The notes under the pieces are model-generated. The model was not told the DNA's origin. It saw only the letters and a program-made list of their open reading frames with translations, and ran no database searches. A stretch of DNA of 41,351 nucleotides, taken from NCBI GenBank assembly GCA_019309565.1, contig JAFDFZ010000066.1, positions 1 through 41,351 of the forward strand, in the 5' to 3' direction. The translations under genes and the position numbers were made by a program. Positions 25,096 to 36,390 of the stretch are shown piece after piece; positions within the stretch are counted from its first letter, which is position 1, and every line of letters starts with the position of its first letter. Origin of the DNA: Deltaproteobacteria bacterium. GTDB taxonomy: Bacteria; Desulfobacterota; Desulfobacteria; Desulfobacterales; SURF-15.

Positions 25096-25619
25096 CCTAC
25101 TTTTTTTATAGTTGCATATGCCTTGTGTTGGTAGTGGTTCAGACTGCAATCTTGCCGGTGATCCCGGGGGGCGGTGAGTTTTATGATTTGCTTGCCCTGT
25201 TTGTGTTCTATCTGTCTATATTTCGTTCAGTGCGGGAGGGTTTGCCGGTGGTTTTTGCCATTGGATTTACGATGGATAACCTTTCTGGGGCTCCCTTCGG
25301 TCTTTACATGACCACGTATTTCTGGCTGTTTGTAATTGTGAAGTGGATCACCGGATTTTTACGCGTACGAAATGTCATACTGTTACCGGTTCTGATGGGG
25401 TGCGGTACGATTATTCAAAGCTTGATTTTCTTAGGGCCCATCACATCGACTGAAAGCTGGCCATGGCTGCAAGTTGTAGTGATCAAAACCGGTGTGGTGC
25501 AGGTCCTCTGGGCGGTGACAACAGGGCCAATCCTTTTGCTGTTGTTGAGTCGGCTCCATCAACAATGGGATCAATTGATGATGGGGATCATGGCCCAGCG
25601 AGAAGGGCAGAGTGAATAG
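25092..25619 (+). CDS. mreD: Rod shape-determining membrane protein MreD
   Basis: A 175-residue membrane protein with five or so hydrophobic segments (for example CICLVLVVVQTAILPVI and VFAIGFTMDNLSGAPFGLY, the latter containing the family's conserved G-x-x-x-D-x-x-S region). It is an inner-membrane part of the elongasome. It overlaps mreC by 4 nt. A 463-bp gap follows before mrdA. Confidence 0.9.
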   Translation: MTYFFYSCICLVLVVVQTAILPVIPGGGEFYDLLALFVFYLSIFRSVREGLPVVFAIGFTMDNLSGAPFGLYMTTYFWLFVIVKWITGFLRVRNVILLPVLMGCGTIIQSLIFLGPITSTESWPWLQVVVIKTGVVQVLWAVTTGPILLLLLSRLHQQWDQLMMGIMAQREGQSE

Positions 25620-26082
25620 CAGCAATTCTCGGCGAATAAAGGTATACTCAAGCTTCGCCCCCTAATCCTATGAAAAGCCTTATATGCCGCTGTGGAATGA
25701 AATTTTTGAAGGCAAAATACGTTTCAGCAGCCTTCGATAACGGCACGATGAGAGTAAACAAAGCGCTTAAACCAGAAGTATCAAGATCTCAGGTGCTTAC
25801 CACCTTTTCCGTTGTGCCTGGCTTCGATGTTTCCTATTGGATTGCCGCCTGAGCGTTTCGGTGTCATTATTTTGCCTTCAAAAATTTTATTCGACTTGGA
25901 GGCATTCGCTATTTTATGGTAAAACAGGGGTGCGAAACTTGATAAGGTATATTTCACGTTTACCGAGGATTTCTTAAGTGAACCCCGTTGTTGCAAAGCA
26001 ACTCAAACGAAGCAGTCTTCAGATACTGATAAATCATGCGTTTACGCCATTTTGCTATATGATTTATGCAACTACGGGGTGA
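25620..26082. other. Intergenic region between mreD and mrdA, no supportable gene
   Basis: The 463 bp hold only short chance frames (for example 60 codons from 25670) without ribosome site or family likeness. I see no convincing promoter, hairpin or RNA. Such a gap inside an otherwise compact elongasome operon is unusual and could hide a promoter for mrdA-rodA. Confidence 0.5.
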
Positions 26083-27981
26083 ATGGGGCATGCTGTGACG
26101 AAATCCAAAAAACCTGCTGACAGCAATTGGTTTAAACAGAGGTTGACCGGCGCCATGTTTTGCATCATGGTTGGATTTGCCGTTCTGATTGGCCGTCTGT
26201 TTTACCTTCAGGTGATTGAACGTGAAGAATATTATCGACTTTCTGAAAACAATTGCATTCGTCTGAAGAGCATCGATCCTCCCAGAGGGATGATATTTGA
26301 TCGACACGGCAGATTATTGGTGGAAAATCGTCCGTCATTTAACCTGAGTATCATACTGAAAGATGCAAAACCGGTGGATTTAACTATTCAGCGGCTGTCT
26401 CGATATCTGAACGTCTCAACAGAAGATATCTACACCAAAATAAACGGTAAAAACGGAATCTTATCCTACAAACCAGTTGTTTTAAAACAGGACATCGGCA
26501 GAGACACGCTTGCTTCCATCGAAGTTCGCCGATTCGATCTGCCGGGCGTGGTTGTGAATGTAAAACCTTTGCGTCATTACATCAAGAGGGGAAAGTTCGC
26601 TCATATTGTTGGATATCTGAGTGAAATCAGCCCGGCTGAGTTAAAAAGCGGAAAATATCCTGAGTCTAGGCCGGGTGATTTTATTGGAAAATTTGGTGTT
26701 GAGAAAGCATACGATTCGTTTTTGAGAGGCAAGCGCGGCGGCCAGCAAGTGGAGGTCAACGCCACCGGTCAGGTGGTTCGAGTCTTAAAAACAGTTGATG
26801 CCCAGCCCGGGCACAATATTTATTTAACAATCGATCAGCGGCTGCAGGAAAAGGCGGAAAAGCTCCTGGAGGGAATCGCAGGGGCAGTCGTGGCGCTGGA
26901 TCCCACTTCCGGAGAGGTGCTGGTTTTAGCAAGCAGTCCTACTTTTGACCAGAATGCCTTTGCAAGTGGATTGTCCCACGATCAATGGGATACGATTATT
27001 TCAAATCCGTTTCGACCTATGGAAAACAAAGCGATTCAAGGTGAGTATCCGCCTGCGTCGACATACAAAATCATTACCGCGATTGCAGGGCTTGAAGAAG
27101 GTGTCATTGATTCTAACAGTACTTTTTTTTGCCCGGGTTTTTACCGGTACGGCGATAGGGTGTTTCGATGTTGGAAAAAGGGTGGACATGGCACCCTAAA
27201 TGTGGTGAAAGCAATTGCCGAGTCATGTGATGTGTTTTTTTACCAGGTCGGTCAAAAACTGGGGGTTGACCGACTGGCCTGGCATGCGAAGGCCTCCGGG
27301 CTGGGGGCGCTCACTGGGATCAACCTCGATAACGAAGCTCCTGGATTGATTCCTACGGCCGCCTGGAAAAAACAGAGGACCGGTATCCCCTGGCAGCGAG
27401 GAGAAACACTTTCTGTGGCCATCGGTCAGGGCTACAATCTCGTAACACCGCTTCAGATGGCTATACTGGTGGGAGCAGTAGGAAACGGCGGTGTAAGTTA
27501 CCATCCGCAAATCGTAAGGCTGATTGAAACTGCCGACGGTAAAATTGTTTATAAGAGTGAAAAAAAAGTTGCCAGAAAGCTACCTGTCAGCAAAGAAACC
27601 CTCGCAATTGTAAAAAAGGGGCTGTGGGAAGTTGTTAACTACAAAAGGGGAACCGCAAGAATTGCAAGAGTGAAGGGTATTGATATTAGTGGTAAGACCG
27701 GAACAGTGCAGGTGGTCGGTCGCAGAAAGACGGAGATATCTCGAAAAATTGAACGCCCCCCCCATCTTAAGGCGCATGCCTGGTTTGTGGCATATGCACC
27801 GTCGGAGCGGCCGAAAATTGCCGTGTCTGTTCTTGTTGAGCACGGAGAACATGGATCCAGTGCTGCAGCACCGATTGCTCGGGAAATCATCAAGGCATAT
27901 CTTCTTGATGACAGCCCCCGATTTATTTCCGAAGAACGTCTCCTAACCCTGAACTCGAATACAACCACCGGGGACAGATAG
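26083..27981 (+). CDS. mrdA: Penicillin-binding protein 2 (elongasome transpeptidase)
   Basis: A 632-residue class B PBP. A membrane anchor near the N-terminus (GAMFCIMVGFAVLIGRLFYL, 23-42) is followed by the PBP dimer domain (PPRGMIFDRHGRLLVENRP, 66-84) and the transpeptidase: Ser326-x-x-Lys329 in PPASTYK, Ser381-Cys-Asp383 in AESCDVFFYQVG (SxN position), and SGKTGTVQ near 553. It cross-links peptidoglycan in the side wall and is a beta-lactam target. ATG at 26083; GTG at 26095 with GGGG 6 nt upstream is a possible alternative. It is followed by rodA after 1 nt. Confidence 0.93.
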   Translation: MGHAVTKSKKPADSNWFKQRLTGAMFCIMVGFAVLIGRLFYLQVIEREEYYRLSENNCIRLKSIDPPRGMIFDRHGRLLVENRPSFNLSIILKDAKPVDLTIQRLSRYLNVSTEDIYTKINGKNGILSYKPVVLKQDIGRDTLASIEVRRFDLPGVVVNVKPLRHYIKRGKFAHIVGYLSEISPAELKSGKYPESRPGDFIGKFGVEKAYDSFLRGKRGGQQVEVNATGQVVRVLKTVDAQPGHNIYLTIDQRLQEKAEKLLEGIAGAVVALDPTSGEVLVLASSPTFDQNAFASGLSHDQWDTIISNPFRPMENKAIQGEYPPASTYKIITAIAGLEEGVIDSNSTFFCPGFYRYGDRVFRCWKKGGHGTLNVVKAIAESCDVFFYQVGQKLGVDRLAWHAKASGLGALTGINLDNEAPGLIPTAAWKKQRTGIPWQRGETLSVAIGQGYNLVTPLQMAILVGAVGNGGVSYHPQIVRLIETADGKIVYKSEKKVARKLPVSKETLAIVKKGLWEVVNYKRGTARIARVKGIDISGKTGTVQVVGRRKTEISRKIERPPHLKAHAWFVAYAPSERPKIAVSVLVEHGEHGSSAAAPIAREIIKAYLLDDSPRFISEERLLTLNSNTTTGDR

Positions 27982-27982
27982 A

Positions 27983-29086
27983 ATGTTTGACCGTCGACTC
28001 GTTCAACATTTTGACTGGGGTTTGTTTGGATTAACCCTGCTTCTTGGAATATTAGGGGTTATTACGTTATACAGTGCTGTGACAGCCGGCTCTCAGAACC
28101 CCCAAAAGGTGATTTACATCAAACAGATCATATGGTTTGTCAGTGGATTGGTTTTGATGACGGCCGTTTTTCTTTTCGATTATAAAAAACTGGATCAATG
28201 GGCTTTGCTCATTTATGCAGCTTGTATCTTGCTGCTGATCTGTGTGTTGGTGTTCGGACCATATATAGGGGGCTCTCGCAGATGGTTGATTTTGGGATGG
28301 ATTTCCATCCAGCCCTCGGAATTGGTTAAGATAGCGCTGATTATCGTCCTTTCGAGGTATTACTCACGGCATGTCAACACCACGGGGCTTACCATTAAAG
28401 ATCTTGTTATTCCTGTTGTTCTTACATTGATTCCTTTCATTCTCATTGTTAAACAACCCGACCTGGGAACCGCCCTGCTACTTGCCATGATTGCCGGAAC
28501 CATAACCCTGTTTGTCAAAATCGAAAGGCGCTCTCTTCTGTTCATTCTATCTACCTGTGCCGTTACGGTTCCTCTTATCTGGAGGTTTTTGAGAGGATAT
28601 CAGAAGCAGCGCATCCTGACTTTTCTCAACCCGGACCGGGATCCGCTCGGGGCAGGATATCATATTATACAGTCAAAAATTGCTATCGGCTCGGGGATGA
28701 TCACTGGAAAAGGATATTTGAAAGGCACCCAGAACACGCTGTCTTTTTTGCCGGAACAGCACACAGACTTCATATTTTCAGTGCTGGCCGAGGAGTGGGG
28801 TTTCGTCGGATCGACCATTTTAATCCTGATTTTATTAATATTAATCATCTGGGGGCTTAACATCGCCTATACCTGCCGTGAACCATTTGGCGTCATCCTT
28901 GCGTTTGGAATTACCATCATGATTTTTTGGCAAGTTTTTATCAATATCGGCATGGTGATGGGGTTGATGCCGGTGGTGGGGATTCCGCTGCCTTTTATAA
29001 GCTATGGGGGATCCTCGGTCCTCACCGTGATGATCGGCATTGGACTGTTAAAAAATATCAGCATGCGACGGTTTTTAGTCGAATAG
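27983..29086 (+). CDS. rodA: Peptidoglycan glycosyltransferase RodA (SEDS family)
   Basis: A 367-residue integral membrane protein with about ten helices. SEDS hallmarks are LTLLLGILGVITLYSA at the N-terminus, GSRRWLILGWISIQPSELVKIALI, KQPDLGTALLLA (conserved Asp), GYHIIQSKIAIGSG, LPEQHTDFIFSVLAEEWGF, and the C-terminal GIPLPFISYGGSS. It polymerises lipid II together with PBP2. Start ATG one nt after the mrdA stop; the operon ends here, with a 267-bp gap to the atp operon. Confidence 0.94.
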   Translation: MFDRRLVQHFDWGLFGLTLLLGILGVITLYSAVTAGSQNPQKVIYIKQIIWFVSGLVLMTAVFLFDYKKLDQWALLIYAACILLLICVLVFGPYIGGSRRWLILGWISIQPSELVKIALIIVLSRYYSRHVNTTGLTIKDLVIPVVLTLIPFILIVKQPDLGTALLLAMIAGTITLFVKIERRSLLFILSTCAVTVPLIWRFLRGYQKQRILTFLNPDRDPLGAGYHIIQSKIAIGSGMITGKGYLKGTQNTLSFLPEQHTDFIFSVLAEEWGFVGSTILILILLILIIWGLNIAYTCREPFGVILAFGITIMIFWQVFINIGMVMGLMPVVGIPLPFISYGGSSVLTVMIGIGLLKNISMRRFLVE

Positions 29087-29236
29087 CTATTTTTTCTTTT
29101 ATATTAAGAGAGTTACCTTCCTAGGCTTTTTGCAGCTTTCCCCACCCTCTTTAAGCACAGCTCGCTGTATGTTTAACCTCAAAGATCATGAAGGGATAAC
29201 TCCCGGGAAAAGATACTAAAAATCGTTAAAAAACCT

Positions 29237-29266
29237 TTGACAACCGTTAATTGCAAATGGTATAGA
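29237..29266 (+). promoter_or_regulatory. Promoter of the ATP synthase operon
   Basis: TTGACA (29237-29242), 18-bp spacer, TATAGA (29261-29266), about 88 nt before the first atp gene. Confidence 0.55.
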
Positions 29267-29353
29267 CCGCCACAGTTTAGAGGAAAGCAGTGTTTGTAAC
29301 ACGGGACAACTTGTCAATATCTTTGTTATTTTGACAAAGTAAAAGAGGCTTTC

Positions 29354-29782
29354 ATGATCAAAGTAGATTTCTCTATTGTTATACAGATCATAAATTTTGT
29401 CTTTCTGATCTGGATTCTTAACGTGGTTTTGTACAAACCAATCCGTAACGTGATGGCTCGCAGAAAAGAACGAATCGGAAGATTGGAGAAGAGTATCCAA
29501 ACATCCATCCGGAATGCAGAAGAAAAAGACGAGTTGCTCATATCGGGTATCAAGAAGGCAAGAGAAAAGGGCCTGTCTGAAAAAGAAGCGTTGATTCGTT
29601 CTGCGGAAGATGAGGAAAAAAAGATTATACAGGCGATTCATATGAAAACCCAAGAGGAACTGGCTGGTTTTCGCGACAAAATCGCAAAAGACATCGAGCA
29701 GGTCAGAATTTCGCTTCAAGAAGAAATCGACGAATTAGCACGATCCATCGGCCAAAAAATACTTGGGAGACCTGTGGAATGA
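29354..29782 (+). CDS. atpF': ATP synthase Fo subunit b'
   Basis: A 142-residue peripheral-stalk protein. One N-terminal membrane helix (IVIQIINFVFLIWILNVVLY, 8-27) is followed by KPIRNVMARRKERI and a long charged coiled coil, the plan of b-type subunits; it lacks an N-terminal signal-like segment, unlike the next gene. With the neighbouring b subunit it should form a heterodimeric stalk, as in many deltaproteobacteria and phototrophs. The ATG at 29354 has AGAGG about 8 nt upstream. It overlaps atpF by 4 nt (ATGA). Confidence 0.88.
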   Translation: MIKVDFSIVIQIINFVFLIWILNVVLYKPIRNVMARRKERIGRLEKSIQTSIRNAEEKDELLISGIKKAREKGLSEKEALIRSAEDEEKKIIQAIHMKTQEELAGFRDKIAKDIEQVRISLQEEIDELARSIGQKILGRPVE

Positions 29783-30372
29783 AAAAACGACTTCTCATGT
29801 TTTCCTTTGTGATTGCATTGTTGCTTTGCCCGTGGAACGCTTTGACAGCCACCGAGCAGACACATGAAGAAACCCAGGATGCCCATGCAAACAAGGGGTG
29901 GGTTGCAACCGACACCTATCGCGTGATGAATTTTGTCGTGCTTGCAGCCCTTCTTGTTGTTTTGCTAAGAAAGCCTCTGTCTCAGGCCTTGAACGCAAGA
30001 ATCAGGGGAATCCAGGATCAACTGGTCGATCTTGAAAAAAAGAAAAAGGAAGCGGAAGCACAACTGGCCCAATACAACGAAAGATTGCTGCTGTTGGATA
30101 GAGAGGCCGAAAGAGTCATTGAAGAATACATCAAACAAGGAAACGAGGCAAAAGCTCGAATTCTGCAAGAGGCAAAGGTGGCAGCCGAAAGAATCGAAGA
30201 GCAGGCGCGAAAAACTGTCGCACATGAGTTTGAAATGGCCAAAGAGAAGCTTCAAGCAGAAATTTTCGATAAAGCTCTGGCAAAGGCAGAAGGTATTATT
30301 AAAAGGAATATCACACCCCAGGATCAGGAGCGACTGGTTGATGAATATCTGAAAGAGGTCGAGATACAGTGA
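29779..30372 (+). CDS. atpF: ATP synthase Fo subunit b with N-terminal signal-like segment
   Basis: A 197-residue protein. Residues 1-24 (KKRLLMFSFVIALLLCPWNA) look like a signal peptide; a second hydrophobic stretch (MNFVVLAALLVVLL, about 50-63) is the stalk's membrane anchor, then KPLSQALNARIRGIQDQL and a coiled coil to the end. The extra N-terminal segment makes it longer than E. coli b (156 residues) and is a known feature of deltaproteobacterial b subunits. It overlaps both neighbours by 4 nt. Confidence 0.88.
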   Translation: MKKRLLMFSFVIALLLCPWNALTATEQTHEETQDAHANKGWVATDTYRVMNFVVLAALLVVLLRKPLSQALNARIRGIQDQLVDLEKKKKEAEAQLAQYNERLLLLDREAERVIEEYIKQGNEAKARILQEAKVAAERIEEQARKTVAHEFEMAKEKLQAEIFDKALAKAEGIIKRNITPQDQERLVDEYLKEVEIQ

Positions 30373-30920
30373 GAAATTTAGCGATTGCAAGACGTTATGC
30401 AAAAGCCATGTTGCTTGTTGGGAAAGAGGATGGACAGGCCGAAGCCTATCGTGAGGAAATGGAACGCATCTGCAAATTGTTGGAAAGCGAAAAAGCCCTT
30501 GAGCAGGCAATTTCAAACCCTTTATATACGGTTTCAGACCGCAGAAAGTTGCTTGAAATTGTTATTGATAGGTTAGATTTGTCAAAAGCCATCCGTTCTT
30601 TTTTGCTATTATTGTTTGACAAGGGGCGAATTGAATTCTTGAGAAGTATAAACGAGTATTACCAAAAATTTGCAGATGAATTGAAAGGACTTGTTCGGGC
30701 AGAACTTGTTTCTGCCACCGAACTATCCGCAGAGACCGTGGAAAAAATTCGTAAATCTTTATCGGATATGATTCACAAGGAGGTCGTTCTGGAGATTAAA
30801 CAGGATCCGGGTTTAATCGGAGGTGTGGTAACAAAGATTGGGGATCTTGTCTTAGATGGAAGTATCAAAACACAGCTATTAAACATGAAGGAATCTTTAA
30901 AAAGGGATGAGAGTATCTAA
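30369..30920 (+). CDS. atpH: ATP synthase F1 subunit delta
   Basis: A 183-residue OSCP/delta protein. [17 protein letters not shown] at the N-terminus and the C-terminal [31 protein letters not shown] are the two family signatures. It joins the peripheral stalk to the alpha subunits at the top of F1. GTG start overlapping the atpF TGA; its TAA shares a base with the atpA ATG. Confidence 0.93.
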   Translation: MRNLAIARRYAKAMLLVGKEDGQAEAYREEMERICKLLESEKALEQAISNPLYTVSDRRKLLEIVIDRLDLSKAIRSFLLLLFDKGRIEFLRSINEYYQKFADELKGLVRAELVSATELSAETVEKIRKSLSDMIHKEVVLEIKQDPGLIGGVVTKIGDLVLDGSIKTQLLNMKESLKRDESI

Positions 30921-32434
30921 TGGAACTAAAAGCCGAAGAAATCAGTCAGATTATAAAGGAACAAATCAAGGATTATGACAAGAAAGTTGAATTGAGTGAA
31001 ACGGGCGTTGTGCTGTCTGTTGGTGACGGTATCGCGCGGGTGTATGGCCTAGATAAAGTGATGGCCCTCGAACTCGTTGAGTTTCCTGGTAGGATATTCG
31101 GCCTGGTGCTCAACCTTGAAGAGGATAATGTGGGCGTGGCTATCATGGGTGAAGACATCCACATTAAAGAAGGCGATATCGTCAAGCGTACAGGGCGAAT
31201 CGCCCAGGTACCCGTTGGAGAAGCCGTGCTGGGGCGAGTGGTGTCTGCGGTTGGGGAGCCACTGGATGGTAAAGGCCCGATTGAGACGAACGAATTTAGG
31301 CGGGTGGAAATGGTAGCCCCGGGGGTAATCGCACGTAAGAGCGTTCATGAACCCTGTTATACAGGATTGAAAGCGATTGATGCGATGACTCCGATCGGGC
31401 GCGGGCAGCGGGAGCTGATCATTGGCGATCGGCAAATTGGAAAGACCGCATGTGCCATCGATGCTATTTTAGCACAAAAGGATACGGACGTTTATTGTAT
31501 CTATGTGGCTTGCGGTCAGAAAAAGTCAACCGTGGCCCAGGTTCACGCGGTGCTGGAAAAACACGGAGCAATGGAATATACCACCATTGTCGCCGCCTGT
31601 GCCAGCGATCCTGCTACCTTGCAATACATCGCCCCTTATTCGGGATGCGCGATGGGCGAATATTATCGGGATAGAGGACAGCATGCGCTCATCATTTACG
31701 ATGACCTATCAAAACAGGCCGCCGCATATCGCCAGGTTTCGCTTCTGTTAAGACGCCCTCCGGGTCGCGAGGCCTACCCCGGCGATATTTTTTATAACCA
31801 CTCACGCCTTCTGGAGCGAGCGGCAAAGCTGAATGATGATTTGGGCGGGGGCTCTCTTACCGCTCTGCCCATTATTGAGACCCAAGCTGGTGATGTATCT
31901 GCTTATATCCCAACAAATGTTATCTCCATCACCGATGGCCAGATTTATCTGGAACCCCGCCTGTTTTTCGCCGGCGTTCGTCCGGCGATTAATGTTGGAC
32001 TTTCGGTTTCCCGTGTCGGTGGGGCAGCTCAGGTTAAAGCCATGCGACAGGTGGCTGGAACTCTCCGACTTGATCTGGCGCAATACCGGGAACTGGAAGC
32101 CTTCGCAGCGTTCGGAAGTGACCTGGATGCAGCGACCCAGCAGCAACTTACACGGGGGGCTCGGCTTGTTGAAATACTGAAACAGCCGCAGTATCAGCCC
32201 TTGCCCATGGAAAAGCAGGTCATTATTCTTTATGCGGGCACAAGAGGGTTTCTTGATAAATATCCGGTTGATGTGCTGACAAGATATGAAACCGGGCTTT
32301 ATTCATTTATTGAAGATCGGTATCCGCAAATATTCAGTGAGCTTGCAGAAAAAAAGGAAATCACAGAAGATCTTGACAAGCTGATGACAGAAGCGCTGAC
32401 AGCTTATGATGAAGAGTTCAAAACAAGTCAATGA
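30920..32434 (+). CDS. atpA: ATP synthase F1 subunit alpha
   Basis: A 504-residue protein. The N-terminal beta-barrel contains [14 protein letters not shown]; the P-loop is GDRQIGKT (169-176); the catalytic arginine finger lies in the [13 protein letters not shown] segment, the alpha-subunit signature. It forms the alpha3beta3 hexamer and carries non-catalytic nucleotide sites. A 146-bp gap with inverted repeats follows before atpG, the largest gap but one in the operon. Confidence 0.96.
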   Translation: MELKAEEISQIIKEQIKDYDKKVELSETGVVLSVGDGIARVYGLDKVMALELVEFPGRIFGLVLNLEEDNVGVAIMGEDIHIKEGDIVKRTGRIAQVPVGEAVLGRVVSAVGEPLDGKGPIETNEFRRVEMVAPGVIARKSVHEPCYTGLKAIDAMTPIGRGQRELIIGDRQIGKTACAIDAILAQKDTDVYCIYVACGQKKSTVAQVHAVLEKHGAMEYTTIVAACASDPATLQYIAPYSGCAMGEYYRDRGQHALIIYDDLSKQAAAYRQVSLLLRRPPGREAYPGDIFYNHSRLLERAAKLNDDLGGGSLTALPIIETQAGDVSAYIPTNVISITDGQIYLEPRLFFAGVRPAINVGLSVSRVGGAAQVKAMRQVAGTLRLDLAQYRELEAFAAFGSDLDAATQQQLTRGARLVEILKQPQYQPLPMEKQVIILYAGTRGFLDKYPVDVLTRYETGLYSFIEDRYPQIFSELAEKKEITEDLDKLMTEALTAYDEEFKTSQ

Positions 32435-32435
32435 G

Positions 32436-32518
32436 GTTTCACCCATATTGCGAAAACGCAATGAGACAATGGTGGACACATAGTGAAGTTTTAGCGCTAT
32501 GATGGGTGTGAACAGCTT
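32436..32518 (+). promoter_or_regulatory. Inverted repeats in the atpA-atpG spacer
   Basis: CACCCAT (32440-32446) pairs with ATGGGTG (32512-32518), and a small hairpin TTGCG-AAAA-CGCAA lies at 32448-32461. Directly after the atpA stop, these could fold in the mRNA and affect processing, stability or the alpha:gamma expression ratio. There is no T-run, so it is not a simple terminator. Confidence 0.4.
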
Positions 32519-32580
32519 CTGTTTAATGAGGATGGTTTTTCCAATGAAATCCCGAACCGAATGGTAAAGGCGAAAGTTAT

Positions 32581-33474
32581 ATGGCAGCCCTAAAAGATGT
32601 TAAGGCGAAAATCGGAGCAATCAAAAAAACGAAACAGATAACGCGAGCCATGAACATGGTTGCAGCCTCTCGATTGCGTGGAGCGCAGGCAAACATGGAA
32701 GCCTTCCGCCCATATGCCAGTAAATTTGCTGAAGTGCTTGGCAGTCTTTCGGAACGCTCGACCCAGGAAGCGCATCCATTGTTGGTACCTCGGGAGCAGG
32801 TGAAGAAGACTCATGTGGTCTTATGTTCTTCTGACAGAGGTCTTTGTGGTGGATTTAACGCTAACCTTATTGCCAAAGCCGAAGCGTTCATAAAACAGAG
32901 GTCCATTGGCAGCGGCGATATCTCCTTTACCGCTTTCGGCAAAAAAGGACGAGACTGGTGCCGAAAGAATCATTTCGAGATCGTAAGCGAGCATCTGGGC
33001 GTCGTTGGCGCCAGATTCGGGTTTAACGTGGCATTGAAAACAGGAAGGGAATTGGTGGAAGCATATCTTCAGTCTGTCTACGATGAAGTGCATGTTATTT
33101 ATTCGGAATTTGTCAGCATGGCCAGACAGGTTCCGGTGGTCAAGCAACTGCTTCCTATACCTCCCATCGCACCGGTTGAAGGAGAGACATCAAGGGATAA
33201 GGTGATCTACCTGCCGGAGCATATTTGTGAGCCGTCTGCCGATGAACTGCTGGGGGAGATGTTACCTCGAAATGTTTATGTACAGCTTTATAGCGCACTG
33301 CTGGAGACATCTACAAGCGAGCATGCCGCCCGCATGATGGCAATGGATAACGCGACCAAAGCCTGTGATGATATGCTTGAACGACTTACTTTGGCATACA
33401 ATAAGGCTCGACAGGCTGCAATTACAGCAGAATTGATGGATATTGTCGGCGGTGCAGAGGCACTAAAAGGATAA
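32581..33474 (+). CDS. atpG: ATP synthase F1 subunit gamma
   Basis: A 297-residue protein. The N-terminal LKDVKAKIGAIKKTKQITRAMNMVAASRLR and the C-terminal EHAARMMAMDNATKACDDML helices are the rotor-shaft signatures, and SSDRGLCGGFNANL is the conserved middle motif. It is the central stalk, rotating inside alpha3beta3. ATG at 32581; AAAGGCGAAAG nearby is a modest ribosome site. Confidence 0.95.
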   Translation: MAALKDVKAKIGAIKKTKQITRAMNMVAASRLRGAQANMEAFRPYASKFAEVLGSLSERSTQEAHPLLVPREQVKKTHVVLCSSDRGLCGGFNANLIAKAEAFIKQRSIGSGDISFTAFGKKGRDWCRKNHFEIVSEHLGVVGARFGFNVALKTGRELVEAYLQSVYDEVHVIYSEFVSMARQVPVVKQLLPIPPIAPVEGETSRDKVIYLPEHICEPSADELLGEMLPRNVYVQLYSALLETSTSEHAARMMAMDNATKACDDMLERLTLAYNKARQAAITAELMDIVGGAEALKG

Positions 33475-33628
33475 AATCGGAAAAATATTATTTTTTATTA
33501 GCTGTTATGTGAGACAACTTAACCAGCAGCGGATATAACTTGGCAATTCCCCGTAAACTCTGGGCGAATTGTGATATATTTCATTTTCAATGAGAGTTGC
33601 AGGATAAAACCATATCGGAGGGTTCTAA

Positions 33629-35047
<1,419 letters not shown>

Positions 35048-35061
35048 CTGTGAGGATTCTT

Positions 35062-35478
35062 ATGGCTGGAAACATTAAGTTAGAAATCGTAACTCCAGAG
35101 AAGATTGTCGTGCATGAAGAAGCCCAAATTGTAATGGCACCGGGTAGTCTCGGAGAATTTGGCGTGCTGGTAAATCACACACCATTTATGACAACACTTA
35201 AAATCGGTTCGGTTCATTATAGGGACATCAGCGGGCAAGAGCGTTTCGTATTTGTCAGCGGTGGTTTTGCAGAAGCTATGCCAGACAGGGTCACGATTTT
35301 GGCTGAGTCCGCTGAAAGAAGACAGGATATCGATATTGAGCGCGCCAGGAGCGCCATGGAACGCGCCAAGAAGCGCTTGGCTCAGAAAGAAGATGATACG
35401 ATAGATTTTGCAAGAGCAAAAGCGGCTCTCGAAAGGGCCATACATCGCATCAAGCTTGCTGAATCAAAAGGTATCTAA
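35062..35478 (+). CDS. atpC: ATP synthase F1 subunit epsilon
   Basis: A 138-residue protein. IKLEIVTPEKIVVHEEAQ opens the beta-sandwich; PGSLGEFGVLVNHTP and FVFVSGGFAEAMPDRVTIL are the family signatures; the C-terminal two helices (RARSAMERAKKRLAQ) form the regulatory hairpin. Start: the ATG at 35062 with GTGAGGA 5 nt upstream is preferred to the in-frame GTG at 35050. Last gene before the terminator at 35518. Confidence 0.93.
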   Translation: MAGNIKLEIVTPEKIVVHEEAQIVMAPGSLGEFGVLVNHTPFMTTLKIGSVHYRDISGQERFVFVSGGFAEAMPDRVTILAESAERRQDIDIERARSAMERAKKRLAQKEDDTIDFARAKAALERAIHRIKLAESKGI

Positions 35479-35517
35479 GATCGGTTATTTGAGGGCATCA
35501 GCAGTATTGCATTTGAG

Positions 35518-35551
35518 AAGGGTGGATCCCTGCCAGTGGATCTACCCTTTT
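35518..35551 (+). terminator. Terminator of the ATP synthase operon
   Basis: AAGGGTGGATCC (35518-35529) pairs with GGATCTACCCTT (35538-35549) with one G-U pair and an 8-nt loop, followed by TTTT-containing sequence. A rho-independent or attenuating terminator. Confidence 0.7.
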
Positions 35552-35573
35552 CATTATTGCATGGGCTTGCGGT

Positions 35574-36338
35574 ATGAAGTATGTTGACAATGATGTGGCG
35601 GCCATCGTCTTGGCCGCGGGTCTTGGTACCCGGATGCGATCACAGACGGCCAAAGTCCTCCACAAGATATCCGGCCGTCCCATGATTTTGTATGTACTTG
35701 AGACGGCCAGGAAGGTAGTCGGAGACAATGTTGTCCTCGTAATCGGCCATCAGGCCGAGAAGGTTAGGCAAATCGTATCGAGACATGCTATGGTAACCTA
35801 TGCAGTTCAGGAAAAACAGCTGGGAACCGGACATGCCGTGCTAACTGCTTTGCCCCATCTTAAGCCATCAATCAGGCAGGTCCTCATTCTTTATGGGGAC
35901 GTTCCGCTGTTGATGCCTCAAACCATCTTAAAGCTATTGGATGATCACATAACATTCAGGCGGGATATCAGCCTGCTAGGGGTTGAACTTAGTAATCCTT
36001 ACGGATATGGAAGATTGTTGTTCGATGAAAATGGGCACCTTTTAAAGGTGGTTGAGGAGACAGATGCCACAGAGCATCAAAGACAAATCAAAACCATCAA
36101 TGCCGGTATTTACTGTGCAAAAAAAGAATCGCTCCATGCTACGCTTCACCAAACCGGTATGCGAAATGCCCAGGGAGAACGATATCTTACTGATATTATT
36201 GAGTTTGGAAATAAAATGGGAATGAATATCGGAGTAGTATTCGCGAAAGATTCCGAGGAGATTATCGGTATCAATACGCTGGAAGAGTTGGAAAAGGTTG
36301 AAACCATCATGCAGAAACGTTTAAGCAAAAGCTCTTGA
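35574..36338 (+). CDS. GlmU-like UDP-GlcNAc pyrophosphorylase lacking the acetyltransferase domain
   Basis: A 254-residue nucleotidyltransferase. IVLAAGLGTRMRSQTAKVLHKISGRPMI (11-38) is the GlmU N-terminal signature, with QLGTGHAV, YGDVPLL and the uridine/sugar-contact residues NPYGYGR, VVEETDA and INAGIYC. Full GlmU is about 450 residues with a C-terminal left-handed beta-helix acetyltransferase; here the protein stops after the first domain. The missing activity must be supplied by another gene if this is the only copy. ATG at 35574, 23 nt after the atp terminator. The product feeds peptidoglycan and glycan synthesis. Confidence 0.83.
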   Translation: MKYVDNDVAAIVLAAGLGTRMRSQTAKVLHKISGRPMILYVLETARKVVGDNVVLVIGHQAEKVRQIVSRHAMVTYAVQEKQLGTGHAVLTALPHLKPSIRQVLILYGDVPLLMPQTILKLLDDHITFRRDISLLGVELSNPYGYGRLLFDENGHLLKVVEETDATEHQRQIKTINAGIYCAKKESLHATLHQTGMRNAQGERYLTDIIEFGNKMGMNIGVVFAKDSEEIIGINTLEELEKVETIMQKRLSKSS

Positions 36339-36364
36339 CTTTGTCTTAGCACTAAGATTATACT
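36335..36364 (+). promoter_or_regulatory. Promoter of the zapB-like/zapA genes
   Basis: TTGACT (36335-36340), 18-bp spacer, TATACT (36359-36364), overlapping the last codons of the GlmU-like gene and ending 26 nt before the zapB-like start. Confidence 0.6.
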
Positions 36365-36390
36365 AATAAAAATCATAATGAGGTGAAGGA

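Noticed and set aside
25670..25852. 60-codon frame between mreD and mrdA
   Set aside because: No ribosome site, odd composition and no family likeness.
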